A program made the position numbers and the translations under genes. Positions 16,255 to 25,114 of a DNA stretch of 64,000 bases are shown piece by piece. Below the pieces are notes generated by a model that ran no database searches, was not told the DNA's origin, and saw nothing but the letters and a program-made list of their open reading frames with translations. Origin of the DNA: Pseudomonas sp. K2I15. Lineage in GTDB: Bacteria > Pseudomonadota > Gammaproteobacteria > Pseudomonadales > Pseudomonadaceae. The stretch's first letter is position 1, and each line of letters opens with the position of its first letter. The DNA lies in the NCBI RefSeq assembly GCF_002204795.1, contig NZ_NIXO01000025.1, positions 1 to 64,000 of the forward strand, read 5' to 3'.

Positions 16255-17448
16255 TCAATTCGCCGCTTGCAGTGCCCGTTGGCGCTGCAGGCGCCGGGTC
16301 AGCATCGCGAACGTCACGGCAAGTACGCCACACAAGCTGATGACCATCGCCATCGGCATGGCCGTGCCATCGTGCAACACACCGACCAGTGATGCCGCGC
16401 CGGCTGCCACACTAAACTGAATACAACCGAGCAACGCCGACGCGCTGCCCGCTCGTGCGCCCTGCCCGCTCATGGCGCAGGCCGACGTGTTGGGCAGAAT
16501 GCAGCCCAAGCTCGCGATGCAGATAAACAGCGGCACCAGCAACGGCCACAAGGCGTCAGTGCGCAGCGCAGTAATTGCCAGCAACGCCAGGCCCGCCGCC
16601 AGGTAGACCCACACCGTGCGCGACAGCAAAAATGCCGGGCCGCGCGCGGCCAGCAGGCGCGCATTCACCTGTGCAACCAGGATGAAGCCCGCGGCGTTGG
16701 AGCCAAATACCCAGCCATAGTGCTCGGCGGGCACGCCATAGAGTTTGATAAAGACGAAAGGCGAGCCCGCAATGTAGGCAAACATGCCGGCAATCGAGAT
16801 GCCACCGGTCAAGGCGTAGCCCAGGTACACCCGGTCCGACAACAACCGGCCGTACTGGCGCAGTGCACCCGACAACGGCTGACGCGGTTGATGGGCGGGA
16901 AAACTTTCCGGCAAGCCGACCGCCACCGCGATGGCCGCCATCACGCTGAACACCGTCAGCGCGAGGAAGATCGACTGCCAGCCCCATAGGCCAACCATCA
17001 CCCCGCCCGCCAGCGGCGCAAGGATCGGCGCCAACCCGGTGACCAGCATCAGTTGGGAAAACACCTTGGCCGAGCCCACCGCGTCGCACTTATCGCTGAC
17101 CACCGCCCGGGAGATCACCATGCCCGCGCAACCGCCCAGGGCCTGGACGAAACGCGCGCCGATCAGCCATTCAAGGGACGGCGCGTACGCACAGGCGAAG
17201 GACGCCAGGGTAAACAGGGTGACGCCGCTCAGCAGCGGCCCGCGCCGGCCAAAACGGTCCGCCAGCGGACCATAGATCAACTGCCCGATCGCCAGGCCCG
17301 TGAAATACACGGCCAAGGTCAGCTGAATATGTTTTTCGTCGGTGCCGAATGCCACGGCCATGGCCGGAAAACCCGGCAGATAGAAGTCGATGGCCAACGG
17401 CGCGAACGCGCTCAAGGCCCCCAAAATCAGGATTATACGAAGGTTCAT
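16255..17448 (-). CDS. Bcr/CflA-family multidrug efflux transporter (MFS)
   Basis: A 397-residue major facilitator with 12 hydrophobic segments. The motif PLADRFGRRGPLL, the MFS loop 2-3 signature, lies near residue 62, and the N-terminal APLAIDFYLPGFPAM is characteristic of the Bcr/CflA drug-resistance subfamily (H+ antiport). It likely exports a hydrophobic drug or metabolite across the inner membrane. It is monocistronic and lies tail-to-tail with the 59-residue gene. Confidence 0.85.
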   Translation of the reverse strand: MNLRIILILGALSAFAPLAIDFYLPGFPAMAVAFGTDEKHIQLTLAVYFTGLAIGQLIYGPLADRFGRRGPLLSGVTLFTLASFACAYAPSLEWLIGARFVQALGGCAGMVISRAVVSDKCDAVGSAKVFSQLMLVTGLAPILAPLAGGVMVGLWGWQSIFLALTVFSVMAAIAVAVGLPESFPAHQPRQPLSGALRQYGRLLSDRVYLGYALTGGISIAGMFAYIAGSPFVFIKLYGVPAEHYGWVFGSNAAGFILVAQVNARLLAARGPAFLLSRTVWVYLAAGLALLAITALRTDALWPLLVPLFICIASLGCILPNTSACAMSGQGARAGSASALLGCIQFSVAAGAASLVGVLHDGTAMPMAMVISLCGVLAVTFAMLTRRLQRQRALQAAN

Positions 17449-17535
17449 CAGGCACCCAGGAGAGTCGGCAGCCCGATAGTCTAGCCGGGCATGGGTGCCT
17501 TGAACATTAAGTTAGCTCGCTAACTATTCAAAAAG

Positions 17536-17736
17536 TCAGGCGAGCTTGACGCTGTAGCCTTCTTCGCTGATCAGGTTGATAACCTCCGCCGGCGACAGCA
17601 GGTTACTTTCCACAGCGACTTCCTTTGCCGCAAGGTCGACGCGCACGCTCGCCGCCGGGTCCTTATCCTGCACCGCCTGGGTGACCGAGCGAACACAGTG
17701 GCCGCAGGTCATTCCTTCAACGCTGAATACTTGCAT
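17536..17736 (-). CDS. copZ: CopZ-like copper chaperone
   Basis: A 66-residue single heavy-metal-associated domain with the Cu(I)-binding motif GMTCGHC (C11, C14). It ferries Cu(I) in the cytoplasm, most likely to the CopA ATPase encoded nearby, or buffers it. The start follows AAAGGAG. A perfect CueR-type dyad lies 34 bp upstream, so copper induction is expected. The length is typical for CopZ. Confidence 0.92.
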   Translation of the reverse strand: MQVFSVEGMTCGHCVRSVTQAVQDKDPAASVRVDLAAKEVAVESNLLSPAEVINLISEEGYSVKLA

Positions 17737-17769
17737 GACATGACTCCTTTGATGAGGTTGCCCGCAGTT

Positions 17770-17796
17770 TTGACCTTGCCACGATGGCAAGGTCAA
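17770..17796. promoter_or_regulatory. CueR-type operator between copZ and a divergent secreted-protein gene
   Basis: An 11-bp perfect inverted repeat (TTGACCTTGCC, 5-base centre, GGCAAGGTCAA) contains the MerR/CueR dyad ACCTT-N11-AAGGT. TTGACC can serve as a -35 hexamer with the stretched 19-bp spacer typical of CueR promoters. Its symmetry means it could serve copZ, the rightward gene at 17884, or both. Confidence 0.85.
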
Positions 17797-17883
17797 GTTC
17801 TGAAAACATCGGCCGGGCTGGCATTCATTCGCGCCCTCGGCCAAGCTGCACCTATCCACGATGTGAACCTCGGAGAATTCGCC

Positions 17884-18264
17884 ATGCGCTGGTCGTTTTT
17901 TGGCCTTGTCAGCCTGATGGGCTTGTTTGCTGCTGTGCCACCGGCCAGTGCTGATCAGGATTATGCGGTGCTGATTATTTCCCGGGAGCGCCTCGAAGTG
18001 CCGACCAACTGCGAAATTGGTTTGTACATTCAGGACCAGTTGGCCGGGCGACTGTTCCAGGAGCAGGCCACCTCCTTCAACTTGCCGGCCGGGAATGTAT
18101 CGCTGCGCCTGAAGTTGTTGCCGGGGCAGTCGCCGGGCTGCTTGCCGGGCATGCTCGCGCCACCCGCACAAAACATCACATTGAAGGCGGGTGATGTACG
18201 CAAGTTGCGTATCGCGCAAGGGCCGGACGGGATGTACCTGAAGCCGGCGGCACTGGAGTACTAA
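17884..18264 (+). CDS. Secreted protein of unknown function beside the copper genes
   Basis: A 126-residue protein with a clear Sec signal peptide (hydrophobic core near residues 4-18, cleavage likely after ASA at about 23). The mature part has two cysteines (in PTNCEIG and PGCLPGM), a predicted all-beta character, and no family I can name. The ATG at 17884 directly precedes the signal peptide; the longer frame upstream would bury it. It is divergent from copZ and shares the CueR-type operator region, which suggests a copper-linked role in the periplasm or envelope. That role is inference. Confidence 0.65.
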   Translation: MRWSFFGLVSLMGLFAAVPPASADQDYAVLIISRERLEVPTNCEIGLYIQDQLAGRLFQEQATSFNLPAGNVSLRLKLLPGQSPGCLPGMLAPPAQNITLKAGDVRKLRIAQGPDGMYLKPAALEY

Positions 18265-18275
18265 GCCCCGAAAAC

Positions 18276-18377
18276 CTGTAGGAGCGAGCTTGCTCGCGAA
18301 AAACCTGAGAGCGCCGCGTTCATTCAGGATCGGCGCGTTATGGTTCACGACCTTCGCGAGCAAGCTCGCTCCTACAG
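18276..18377. repeat. REPIN-like inverted repeat, class B (copy 1)
   Basis: The arms CTGTAGGAGCGAGCTTGCTC and complement are in inverted orientation around a variable centre. It is located between the secreted-protein stop and the copA promoter, directly before the copA operator. Confidence 0.85.
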
Positions 18378-18386
18378 TAAAAAGCG

Positions 18387-18412
18387 CCTTGACCTTCCCC
18401 ACAGGTCAAGGT
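18387..18412 (+). promoter_or_regulatory. CueR-type operator/promoter of copA
   Basis: CCTTGACC at 18387-18394 and GGTCAAGG at 18404-18411 are perfect inverted arms. Overlaid on them is the dyad ACCTT-N11-AAGGT (18392-18412), the same spacing as at the copZ operator. TTGACC provides the -35. The copA start codon lies 34 bp downstream. Confidence 0.8.
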
Positions 18413-18446
18413 TGATCCTGTGGGCAATCTCTCTGGAGTACTGCCC

Positions 18447-20648
18447 ATGAACGGATCCACCACCTTCGACCTGCCGATCAGCGGCATGACCTGCGCCAGT
18501 TGCGCCGGGCGGGTTGAGCGGGCACTGGGCAAAGTGCCCGGGGTGCAAAGCGTCAGCGTCAACCTGGCCAACGAACGCGCCCACATTGAAGTGCTCGGCC
18601 AAATGGACCCCGCCGTCCTGATCGCCGCCGTCGACAAGGCCGGCTACACCGCCACCCTGCCCCAAAGCGAAACCGCCACCCATGCCAGCCAGGAACAACG
18701 CCTGAGTCATGAGCGCTGGTCGCTGCTGCTGGCGATCCTGCTCGCCGCGCCGTTGGTGCTGCCGATGCTGGTGCAACCGTTCGGCCTGCACTGGATGCTG
18801 CCGGCCTGGGTTCAGTTCGCCCTGGCCACCCCGGTGCAATTCATCTTCGGTGCGCGCTTCTATATCGCCGCCTGGAAAGCCGTGCGCGCCGGGGCCGGCA
18901 ATATGGACCTGCTGGTGGCCATCGGTACCAGCGCCGGCTACGGCCTGAGTATCTATGAATGGCTCACCGCATCCGCCGGTACCATGCCCCATCTGTACTT
19001 CGAAGCCTCGGCGGTGGTGATCGCCCTGGTGCTGCTGGGCAAATACCTGGAAAGCCGCGCCAAACGCCAGACCGCCAGCGCCATCCGCGCCCTGGAAGCC
19101 TTGCGCCCGGAACGGGCGATTCAAGTGATCGATGGCCGCGAGCAAGACGTTGCCATCACCGCCCTCAAGCTGAACGACCTGGTGCTGGTCAAACCCGGCG
19201 AACGCTTCCCGGTGGACGGCGAAGTGGTCGAAGGTCAAAGCCACGCCGACGAAGCACTGATCAGCGGTGAAAGCCTGCCAGTGCCCAAGCAACCGGGCGA
19301 CGCGGTCACCGGCGGCGCCATCAACGGCGAAGGCCGGCTGCTGGTGCGTACCCTGGCCCTCGGGGCAGAGAGCGTATTGGCGCGGATCATCCGCCTGGTG
19401 GAAGACGCCCAGGCCGCCAAGGCCCCGATCCAGAAACTGGTGGATAAAGTCAGCCAGGTGTTCGTGCCGGTGGTATTGGTACTTGCGCTGGCCACACTGG
19501 TCGGCTGGTGGTTGTATGGCGCACCGCTGGAAGTCGCACTGATCAATGCCGTCACCGTATTGGTGATCGCCTGCCCTTGCGCCCTTGGGCTGGCCACACC
19601 CACAGCCATCATGGCCGGCACGGGCGTTGCCGCCCGCCACGGGATTCTGATCAAGGACGCCGAAGCCCTGGAGCGCGCCCATGAAGTCAGCGCCGTGGTG
19701 TTCGACAAGACCGGCACCCTGACCTCCGGCGCACCAAAAATTGCGCACCTGGCAGCCGTCGATGGCAATGAAGCAGCCCTGCTGCAACAGGCCGGTGCGC
19801 TGCAACGCGGCAGCGAACACCCGCTGGCCAAGGCGGTGCTGGATGCCTGCGCCGAACAAGGCTTGAACGTGGCCGATGTCAGCGCCAGCCAGTCCCTCAC
19901 CGGGCGCGGCATCGCGGGCACTCTCGACGGTCGGCAACTGGCGCTGGGCAACCGTCGCCTGCTGGAAGAAACCGGCTTGAGCACCGGCGACCTCGCCGAC
20001 TCGGCCAGCGCCTGGGAGGCCGAGGGCCGCACCTTGTCCTGGCTGATCGAGCAAGGTCCGCAGCCTCGTGTGCTGGGCCTGTTTGCCTTCGGCGACACCC
20101 TCAAACCGGGCGCCCTGCAAGCGATACAAGCGCTCAAGGCGCGGCATATCAGCAGCCATCTGTTGACCGGCGATAACCGTGGCAGCGCCCGCGTGGTCGC
20201 CGAAGCCCTTGGCATCGATGACGTGCACGCCGAAGTACTGCCCGCCGACAAGGCCGCCACCGTCGCCAAGCTGAAAAAGACCGGCGTGGTGGCGATGGTC
20301 GGCGATGGCATCAACGACGCACCGGCCCTGGCCGCAGCCGACATCGGCATCGCCATGGGCGGCGGCACCGACGTGGCCATGCACGCGGCCGGCATCACGC
20401 TGATGCGCGGCGACCCACGGCTGGTGCCGGCAGCCCTGGAAATCAGCCGCAAAACCTATGCGAAAATTCGTCAGAATCTGTTCTGGGCCTTTGTGTATAA
20501 CTTGATCGGTATTCCGCTGGCCGCGTTCGGCCTGCTTAACCCGGTGATGGCCGGTGCGGCCATGGCCCTGTCCAGCGTCAGCGTGGTGAGCAACGCGTTG
20601 CTGTTGAAAACCTGGAAACCCAAGGATCTGGAGGACGAGCGTCCATGA
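18447..20648 (+). CDS. copA: Cu(I)-exporting P1B-type ATPase
   Basis: A 733-residue P1B-1 ATPase that pumps Cu(I) from the cytoplasm using ATP. Features in order: one N-terminal metal-binding domain with GMTCASC (C16, C19); about eight membrane helices; the transport motif CPC at 376-378; the phosphorylation site D420 in DKTGT; and the hinge GDGINDAP near residue 620. Only one N-terminal HMA domain is present, where some homologues have two. The ATG at 18447 is preceded by CTGGAG. A CueR-type operator lies just upstream. The stop overlaps the cueR start by four bases (ATGA), so the regulator is produced from the same message. Confidence 0.95.
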   Translation: MNGSTTFDLPISGMTCASCAGRVERALGKVPGVQSVSVNLANERAHIEVLGQMDPAVLIAAVDKAGYTATLPQSETATHASQEQRLSHERWSLLLAILLAAPLVLPMLVQPFGLHWMLPAWVQFALATPVQFIFGARFYIAAWKAVRAGAGNMDLLVAIGTSAGYGLSIYEWLTASAGTMPHLYFEASAVVIALVLLGKYLESRAKRQTASAIRALEALRPERAIQVIDGREQDVAITALKLNDLVLVKPGERFPVDGEVVEGQSHADEALISGESLPVPKQPGDAVTGGAINGEGRLLVRTLALGAESVLARIIRLVEDAQAAKAPIQKLVDKVSQVFVPVVLVLALATLVGWWLYGAPLEVALINAVTVLVIACPCALGLATPTAIMAGTGVAARHGILIKDAEALERAHEVSAVVFDKTGTLTSGAPKIAHLAAVDGNEAALLQQAGALQRGSEHPLAKAVLDACAEQGLNVADVSASQSLTGRGIAGTLDGRQLALGNRRLLEETGLSTGDLADSASAWEAEGRTLSWLIEQGPQPRVLGLFAFGDTLKPGALQAIQALKARHISSHLLTGDNRGSARVVAEALGIDDVHAEVLPADKAATVAKLKKTGVVAMVGDGINDAPALAAADIGIAMGGGTDVAMHAAGITLMRGDPRLVPAALEISRKTYAKIRQNLFWAFVYNLIGIPLAAFGLLNPVMAGAAMALSSVSVVSNALLLKTWKPKDLEDERP

Positions 20649-21046
20649 ACATCGGCCAAGCAGCACGCCAAAGCGGCCTGAGCGCCAAGATGATTCGTTA
20701 TTACGAGTCCATCGGTTTGTTGAAAGCCGCCCATCGCACTGACAGCGGCTACCGCATTTATGGCGCCGATGACATGCACACCCTGGCGTTTATCAAGCGT
20801 TCGCGGGACTTGGGGTTTTCCCTGGAGGAAGTCGGCAAGCTGCTGACCCTCTGGCAGGACCGAGGGCGCGCGAGTGCCGACGTCAAGGCGCTGGCCCGCC
20901 AGCATATCGATGAGCTGAACCAGAAGATCCGTGAGTTGGGGCAGTTGCGCGATACGTTGCAGGACTTGGTGGAGCACTGCCAGGGCGACCACCGGCCGGA
21001 TTGCCCGATTCTCAAAGAATTGGCGTCGGGCAGTTGCTGCGCCTGA
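20645..21046 (+). CDS. cueR: Copper-responsive regulator CueR
   Basis: A 133-residue MerR-family activator. The DNA-binding domain is residues 1-70 and a dimerisation helix follows. The Cu(I) loop has C112 and C120 spaced as C-X7-C, and S77 is the serine typical of monovalent-metal sensors, distinguishing it from Zn/Cd/Hg sensors. A C-terminal CCA ends the protein. It overlaps copA by ATGA and is probably translationally coupled. It is expected to activate copA and copZ, so its co-transcription with copA creates feedback. Confidence 0.92.
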   Translation: MNIGQAARQSGLSAKMIRYYESIGLLKAAHRTDSGYRIYGADDMHTLAFIKRSRDLGFSLEEVGKLLTLWQDRGRASADVKALARQHIDELNQKIRELGQLRDTLQDLVEHCQGDHRPDCPILKELASGSCCA

Positions 21047-21075
21047 CCCAGTATAACCAGGCACACGCAGAACCA

Positions 21076-21170
21076 AATGTGGGAGCGGGCTTGCTCGCGA
21101 AAGCGGTGGATCAGTCAACACGTGTATTGACTGACACTCCGCATTCGCGAGCAAGCCCGCTCCCACATTA
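21076..21170. repeat. REPIN-like inverted repeat, class A (copy 2)
   Basis: The class A arms TGTGGGAGCGGGCTTGCTCG and complement surround a middle with a TCAGTCAA/TTGACTGA inner stem. It sits between the convergent ends of cueR and the RIO kinase gene. Confidence 0.88.
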
Positions 21171-21202
21171 GATCTCCACCAAACCGATGGACCGCCGTTG
21201 GA

Positions 21203-22102
21203 TCACTGCATCCAAGGCGGCGGTGGAGGCTCCTCCGATGCTTTGCTCGGTGGCGCATCGTCTGCCGCGCGAATCGCCTGGCGACGCTCTTCATCGAGCC
21301 GCGCCGCTTCGATCTCGCGGATAACACCGCCCACGTCAGCCAACTCTTCCGGCTCGTCGAACTCGCCGGTCAAGACGCTGGCCGGGTGCAGAGTGCCGGC
21401 TTCGTACAGCGCCCACATCTCCTTGGCGTACTTGGTCTTCTTCAATTCCGGGGCAAAGCGCCCGAAATAGGAAGCCATGTTGCCCACATCCCGTTCCAGC
21501 ATGGTGAACGCGTGGTTGTTGCCCGCCGCATCCACCGCCTGAGGCAAGTCGATGATCACCGGGCCCGTTGGCGTCAGCAGCACGTTGAACTCGGAAAGGT
21601 CACCGTGCACCAAGCCAGTACACAACATCAGCACGATCTGGGTAATCAGGAAGGCGTGGTATTCGCGGGCCTGGTCCGGTTCCAGCGTCACGTCATTCAA
21701 ACGTGGCGCCGCATCGCCGTATTCATCGGCCACCAGTTCCATCAGCAGTACGCCTTCGAGGAAGTCGTACGGCTTGGGCACGCGAACGCCCGCACCGGCC
21801 AGACGAAACAGCGCCGCTACCTCGGCGTTCTGCCAGGCGTCTTCGGTTTCTTTCTTGCCGAATTTGGAGCCCTTGGCCATGGCCCGGGCCTGGCGGCTGT
21901 TGCGGACCTTGCGGCCTTCCTGGTATTCGGACGCCTGACGAAAACTTCGTTTATTCGCCTCCTTGTAGACCTTGGCGCAACGTAACTCGTTGCCACAGCG
22001 CACCACGTAAACAGCTGCTTCTTTACCACTCATGAGTGGGCGCAGCACCTCGTCGACCAGACCGTCCTCGATCAGGGGTTCAATGCGTTTAGGAGTCTTC
22101 AT
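21203..22102 (-). CDS. RIO1-type serine protein kinase
   Basis: A 299-residue atypical protein kinase of the RIO1 family. Catalytic features: the nucleotide-binding lysine in ELRCAKVYK near residue 45, the catalytic loop HGDLSEFNVLL near 165, and the metal-binding IIDLPQAV near 181. The C-terminus is proline-rich and ends PPPPPWMQ. The family is known in archaea and eukaryotes for ribosome maturation and is common in gammaproteobacteria, where its substrate is not well defined. It appears monocistronic, between two REPIN-like elements. Confidence 0.82.
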   Translation of the reverse strand: MKTPKRIEPLIEDGLVDEVLRPLMSGKEAAVYVVRCGNELRCAKVYKEANKRSFRQASEYQEGRKVRNSRQARAMAKGSKFGKKETEDAWQNAEVAALFRLAGAGVRVPKPYDFLEGVLLMELVADEYGDAAPRLNDVTLEPDQAREYHAFLITQIVLMLCTGLVHGDLSEFNVLLTPTGPVIIDLPQAVDAAGNNHAFTMLERDVGNMASYFGRFAPELKKTKYAKEMWALYEAGTLHPASVLTGEFDEPEELADVGGVIREIEAARLDEERRQAIRAADDAPPSKASEEPPPPPWMQ

Positions 22103-22241
22103 CAGCTTTTATTGTGGGTCCTTTATTACCAAACACGCGTATGGCACTCGTTATACGGCAATCCTCTCGCCGCGGGGAGAGGGTACCGACCTTTGACCGC
22201 TTAAGAATGCATCCAATATGCCAGATTAATCTGCAATCCCC

Positions 22242-22340
22242 TGTAGGAGCGAGCTTGCTCGCGAAAACCTGCAGGCGCCGCGTTGATTCAGGGTGCAAGC
22301 GTCATCGTTAACAACCTTCGCGAGCAAGCTCGCTCCTACA
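22242..22340. repeat. REPIN-like inverted repeat, class B (copy 2)
   Basis: The class B arms TGTAGGAGCGAGCTTGCTCG and complement carry the shared inner segment GGCGCCGCGTT seen in slightly different form in the first class B copy. It lies in the 265-bp gap between the RIO kinase start and the thiolase stop. Confidence 0.86.
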
Positions 22341-22367
22341 AAGGTTGTTGTTCATCAATAGTACAAC

Positions 22368-23645
22368 TCAGCGCTCAATAATCGCAGTGACGCCCTGGCC
22401 CCCGGCGGCGCAGATCGAGATCAGCCCCCGGCCCTTGCCGGCCGCGTCCAGCAGCTTGGCCAGGTTGGCGACGATACGCCCGCCGGTGGCGGCAAACGGA
22501 TGACCGGCGGCCAATGAGCTGCCCTTGACGTTCAAGCGGCTGCGGTCAATGGTGCCCAGCGGCGCATCCAACCCCAGGTGGGTCTTGCAGTATTGCGGGT
22601 CTTCCCAGGCCTTCAGTGTGCACAACACTTGGGCAGCGAAGGCTTCGTGAATCTCGTAGTAATCGAAGTCCTGCAGCGTCAGGCCATTCCTGGCCAGCAA
22701 GCGCGGCACGGCATATACCGGTGCCATCAGCAGGCCTTCGGCGCCGTTGACGAAATCCACCGCCGCCGCTTCCCCATCACGCAGGTAAGCGAGGATCGGC
22801 AAACCGCGCTCCTTGGCCCAGGCTTCACTGCCCAGTAGCACCAACGAGGCGCCGTCGGTCAGCGGCGTCGAGTTGCCGGCGGTGAGGGTACCTTTTTCGC
22901 TGCGTTCGAAGGCGGGCTTGAGGCTGGCGAGCTTTTCCAGGGTCAGGTCGGGCCGCAGGTTGTTGTCGCGGGTCAGGCCGAGAAAGGGCGTGAGTAAATC
23001 GTTGTGCCAGCCTTCGGCGTAGGACGCGGCCATTTTCTGATGGCTTTCAAGCGCCAACTGATCCTGCTCGGCGCGGGGAATCTGCCACGTTTGCGCCATC
23101 AACTCGCAATGCTGACCCATGGACAAACCCGTGCGCGGTTCGCCATTGCGCGGCAGCTCTGGCTTAAGGTGATGGGGACGAAGTTGTAACAGGACTTTTA
23201 ATTTATCCGCCATGGATTTGCTGCGATTGGCTTGCAGCAAAATTTTGCGCAGGCCCTCATTCACCCCGATCGGCGCGTCGGACGTGGTGTCGACGCCGCC
23301 GGCAATCCCGCATTCGATCTGCCCCAGGGCAATCTTGTTCGCCACCAGCAACGCCGCTTCCAGCCCCGTGCCGCAGGCCTGCTGAATATCGTAGGCCGGG
23401 GTTTGCGGCGACAGGCGCGAGCCCAGCACGCACTCGCGGGTCAGGTTGAAGTCCCGGGAATGCTTGAGCACAGCGCCAGCGGCCACCTCGCCAATGCGCA
23501 GGCCGTGCAGGTTGTAGCGTTCGATCAGGCCTTCCAGGGCTGCGGTCAACATCGCCTGGTTACTCGCCGTGGCATAAGGGCCATTGGAACGGGCGAAGGG
23601 GATGCGGTTACCGCCAATGATCGCTACACGGCGCAATTGAGTCAT
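22368..23645 (-). CDS. Acetyl-CoA C-acyltransferase (thiolase)
   Basis: A 425-residue thiolase of the FadI-like length class. The nucleophile is C91 in QQACGTGLEA. The catalytic His regions are YEIHEAFAAQ near residue 330 and GHPFAATGGR near 385, and the second Cys is in CAAGGQG near the C-terminus. It cleaves or forms 3-ketoacyl-CoA. It is divergent from a FabG-like/MaoC-like pair with a 114-bp gap, so the three likely work on the same acyl chain in beta-oxidation or in polyester precursor supply. Confidence 0.85.
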   Translation of the reverse strand: MTQLRRVAIIGGNRIPFARSNGPYATASNQAMLTAALEGLIERYNLHGLRIGEVAAGAVLKHSRDFNLTRECVLGSRLSPQTPAYDIQQACGTGLEAALLVANKIALGQIECGIAGGVDTTSDAPIGVNEGLRKILLQANRSKSMADKLKVLLQLRPHHLKPELPRNGEPRTGLSMGQHCELMAQTWQIPRAEQDQLALESHQKMAASYAEGWHNDLLTPFLGLTRDNNLRPDLTLEKLASLKPAFERSEKGTLTAGNSTPLTDGASLVLLGSEAWAKERGLPILAYLRDGEAAAVDFVNGAEGLLMAPVYAVPRLLARNGLTLQDFDYYEIHEAFAAQVLCTLKAWEDPQYCKTHLGLDAPLGTIDRSRLNVKGSSLAAGHPFAATGGRIVANLAKLLDAAGKGRGLISICAAGGQGVTAIIER

Positions 23646-23759
23646 GGAAAGCTCCCTGAAGGTTGTGGGGTGAGTCTGTGAGACTAGCCTAGGCTCAATC
23701 GAACGACTTTCACCTCTTGATGGTCCACCGTTTGAACCCCAGCACTCGGAGAGCGTTCC

Positions 23760-25112
23760 ATGTCTGACCGTTATATCGACTTCGCCAACTCAAGCCTCGG
23801 CCATCGCCTGGTCGCCGCCATTGGCCTGCCGTCACCGGTACGCCTGGAACGCTGGCAGGCTGGGCGCCTGCGCCCGGTAGAAGGTGCGCTGCTGATCGGC
23901 GGCGGCGCGCTGGCGGCGAAAATCCTGCCGTTCGCCAACAAGCTGACCGACGCTATCTATAGCTACGGCACCGAACCGTCGACGGCAACCACCTGGATTC
24001 CAGGCCATGGGCCCAAGCTAAAAGCCGTGGTGTTCGACGCCAGCCAATTGCAGCACACCGATCAACTCAAGCAACTGCGGGAATTCTTCCAGCCGCTGAT
24101 GAAAAATCTCGATCACAGCGCGCACCTGGTGATCCTTGGCCGCGCACCGGAAAGCCTCAGCGACCCGTTCGCTGCCAGTGCCCAGCGCGCCCTTGAAGGC
24201 TTCAGCCGCTCGTTGGCGAAAGAGCTGCGCAGCGGTGGCGTCCTGCAGTTGCTGTATGTGGGCGACGGGGCCGAAGACCAGTTGGAAGGTGCGCTGCGGT
24301 TTTTCCTCTCACCCAAAAGTGCCTATATCTGCGGCCAAGTGATTCGCTTGAATGCCTGCGCGACTCAGGTCGAGGATTGGACCCGCCCTCTCGCCGGGCG
24401 CAAGGCACTGGTAACCGGTGCTGCCCGTGGCATCGGCGCCTCGATCGCCGAAACCCTGGCCCGTGACGGTGCCGAGGTAATTCTGCTGGACGTGCCTACC
24501 GCCAAGGCCGACCTCGACGCCCTCGCCGCGCGCCTGGGCGCACGCAGCATCGCCCTGGATATCTGCGCCGAAGACGCCGCAACCCAGTTGATCGAACACC
24601 TGCCCGACGGCATCGACATCGTGGTGCACAACGCCGGGATCACCCGCGATAAAACCCTGGCCAACATGACACCCGAATATTGGGACGCGGTATTGGCGGT
24701 CAACCTCAACGCCCCGCAAGTGCTGACCAAGGCGCTGCTGGACAGCGGCACTCTGCACGACAACGGCCGCGTAGTGCTGCTGGCGTCCATCAGCGGCATC
24801 GCCGGCAATCGTGGGCAAACCAATTACGCCGCAAGCAAGGCCGGGTTGATCGGCCTGGCGCAAGCCTGGGCGCCGTTATTGGGGGAACGCGGGATCAGCA
24901 TCAACGCCGTGGCCCCAGGCTTTATCGAAACCCAGATGACTGCGCATATTCCCTTCGCCTTGCGCGAGGCCGGGCGACGCATGAGTTCGCTGGGCCAAGG
25001 CGGCTTGCCCCAGGATGTCGCCGAAGCGGTGGCCTGGCTCGGTCAACCGGGCTCGGGCGCGGTCAGCGGGCAGGCGCTGCGGGTGTGTGGGCAAAGTCTA
25101 TTGGGAGCGTAA
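23760..25112 (+). CDS. Large FabG-type 3-oxoacyl reductase
   Basis: A 450-residue two-domain SDR, longer than classical FabG (about 245). The N-terminal 200 residues form a degenerate Rossmann-like domain. The C-terminal half is a full SDR with TGAARGIGAS near residue 219, HNAGITRDKT near 290, and the active site with YAASKAG near 360. Such high-molecular-weight FabG proteins reduce 3-oxoacyl-CoA or -ACP and usually pair with a MaoC hydratase and thiolase, exactly as here. The stop is 2 bp from the MaoC start. Confidence 0.85.
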   Translation: MSDRYIDFANSSLGHRLVAAIGLPSPVRLERWQAGRLRPVEGALLIGGGALAAKILPFANKLTDAIYSYGTEPSTATTWIPGHGPKLKAVVFDASQLQHTDQLKQLREFFQPLMKNLDHSAHLVILGRAPESLSDPFAASAQRALEGFSRSLAKELRSGGVLQLLYVGDGAEDQLEGALRFFLSPKSAYICGQVIRLNACATQVEDWTRPLAGRKALVTGAARGIGASIAETLARDGAEVILLDVPTAKADLDALAARLGARSIALDICAEDAATQLIEHLPDGIDIVVHNAGITRDKTLANMTPEYWDAVLAVNLNAPQVLTKALLDSGTLHDNGRVVLLASISGIAGNRGQTNYAASKAGLIGLAQAWAPLLGERGISINAVAPGFIETQMTAHIPFALREAGRRMSSLGQGGLPQDVAEAVAWLGQPGSGAVSGQALRVCGQSLLGA

Positions 25113-25114
25113 GC

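Noticed and set aside
18372..20666. 764-codon open frame on the minus strand
   Set aside because: It is antisense to copA along its whole length, has Gln/His/Gly-rich composition without domains, and copA carries all the hallmarks of a P1B ATPase.
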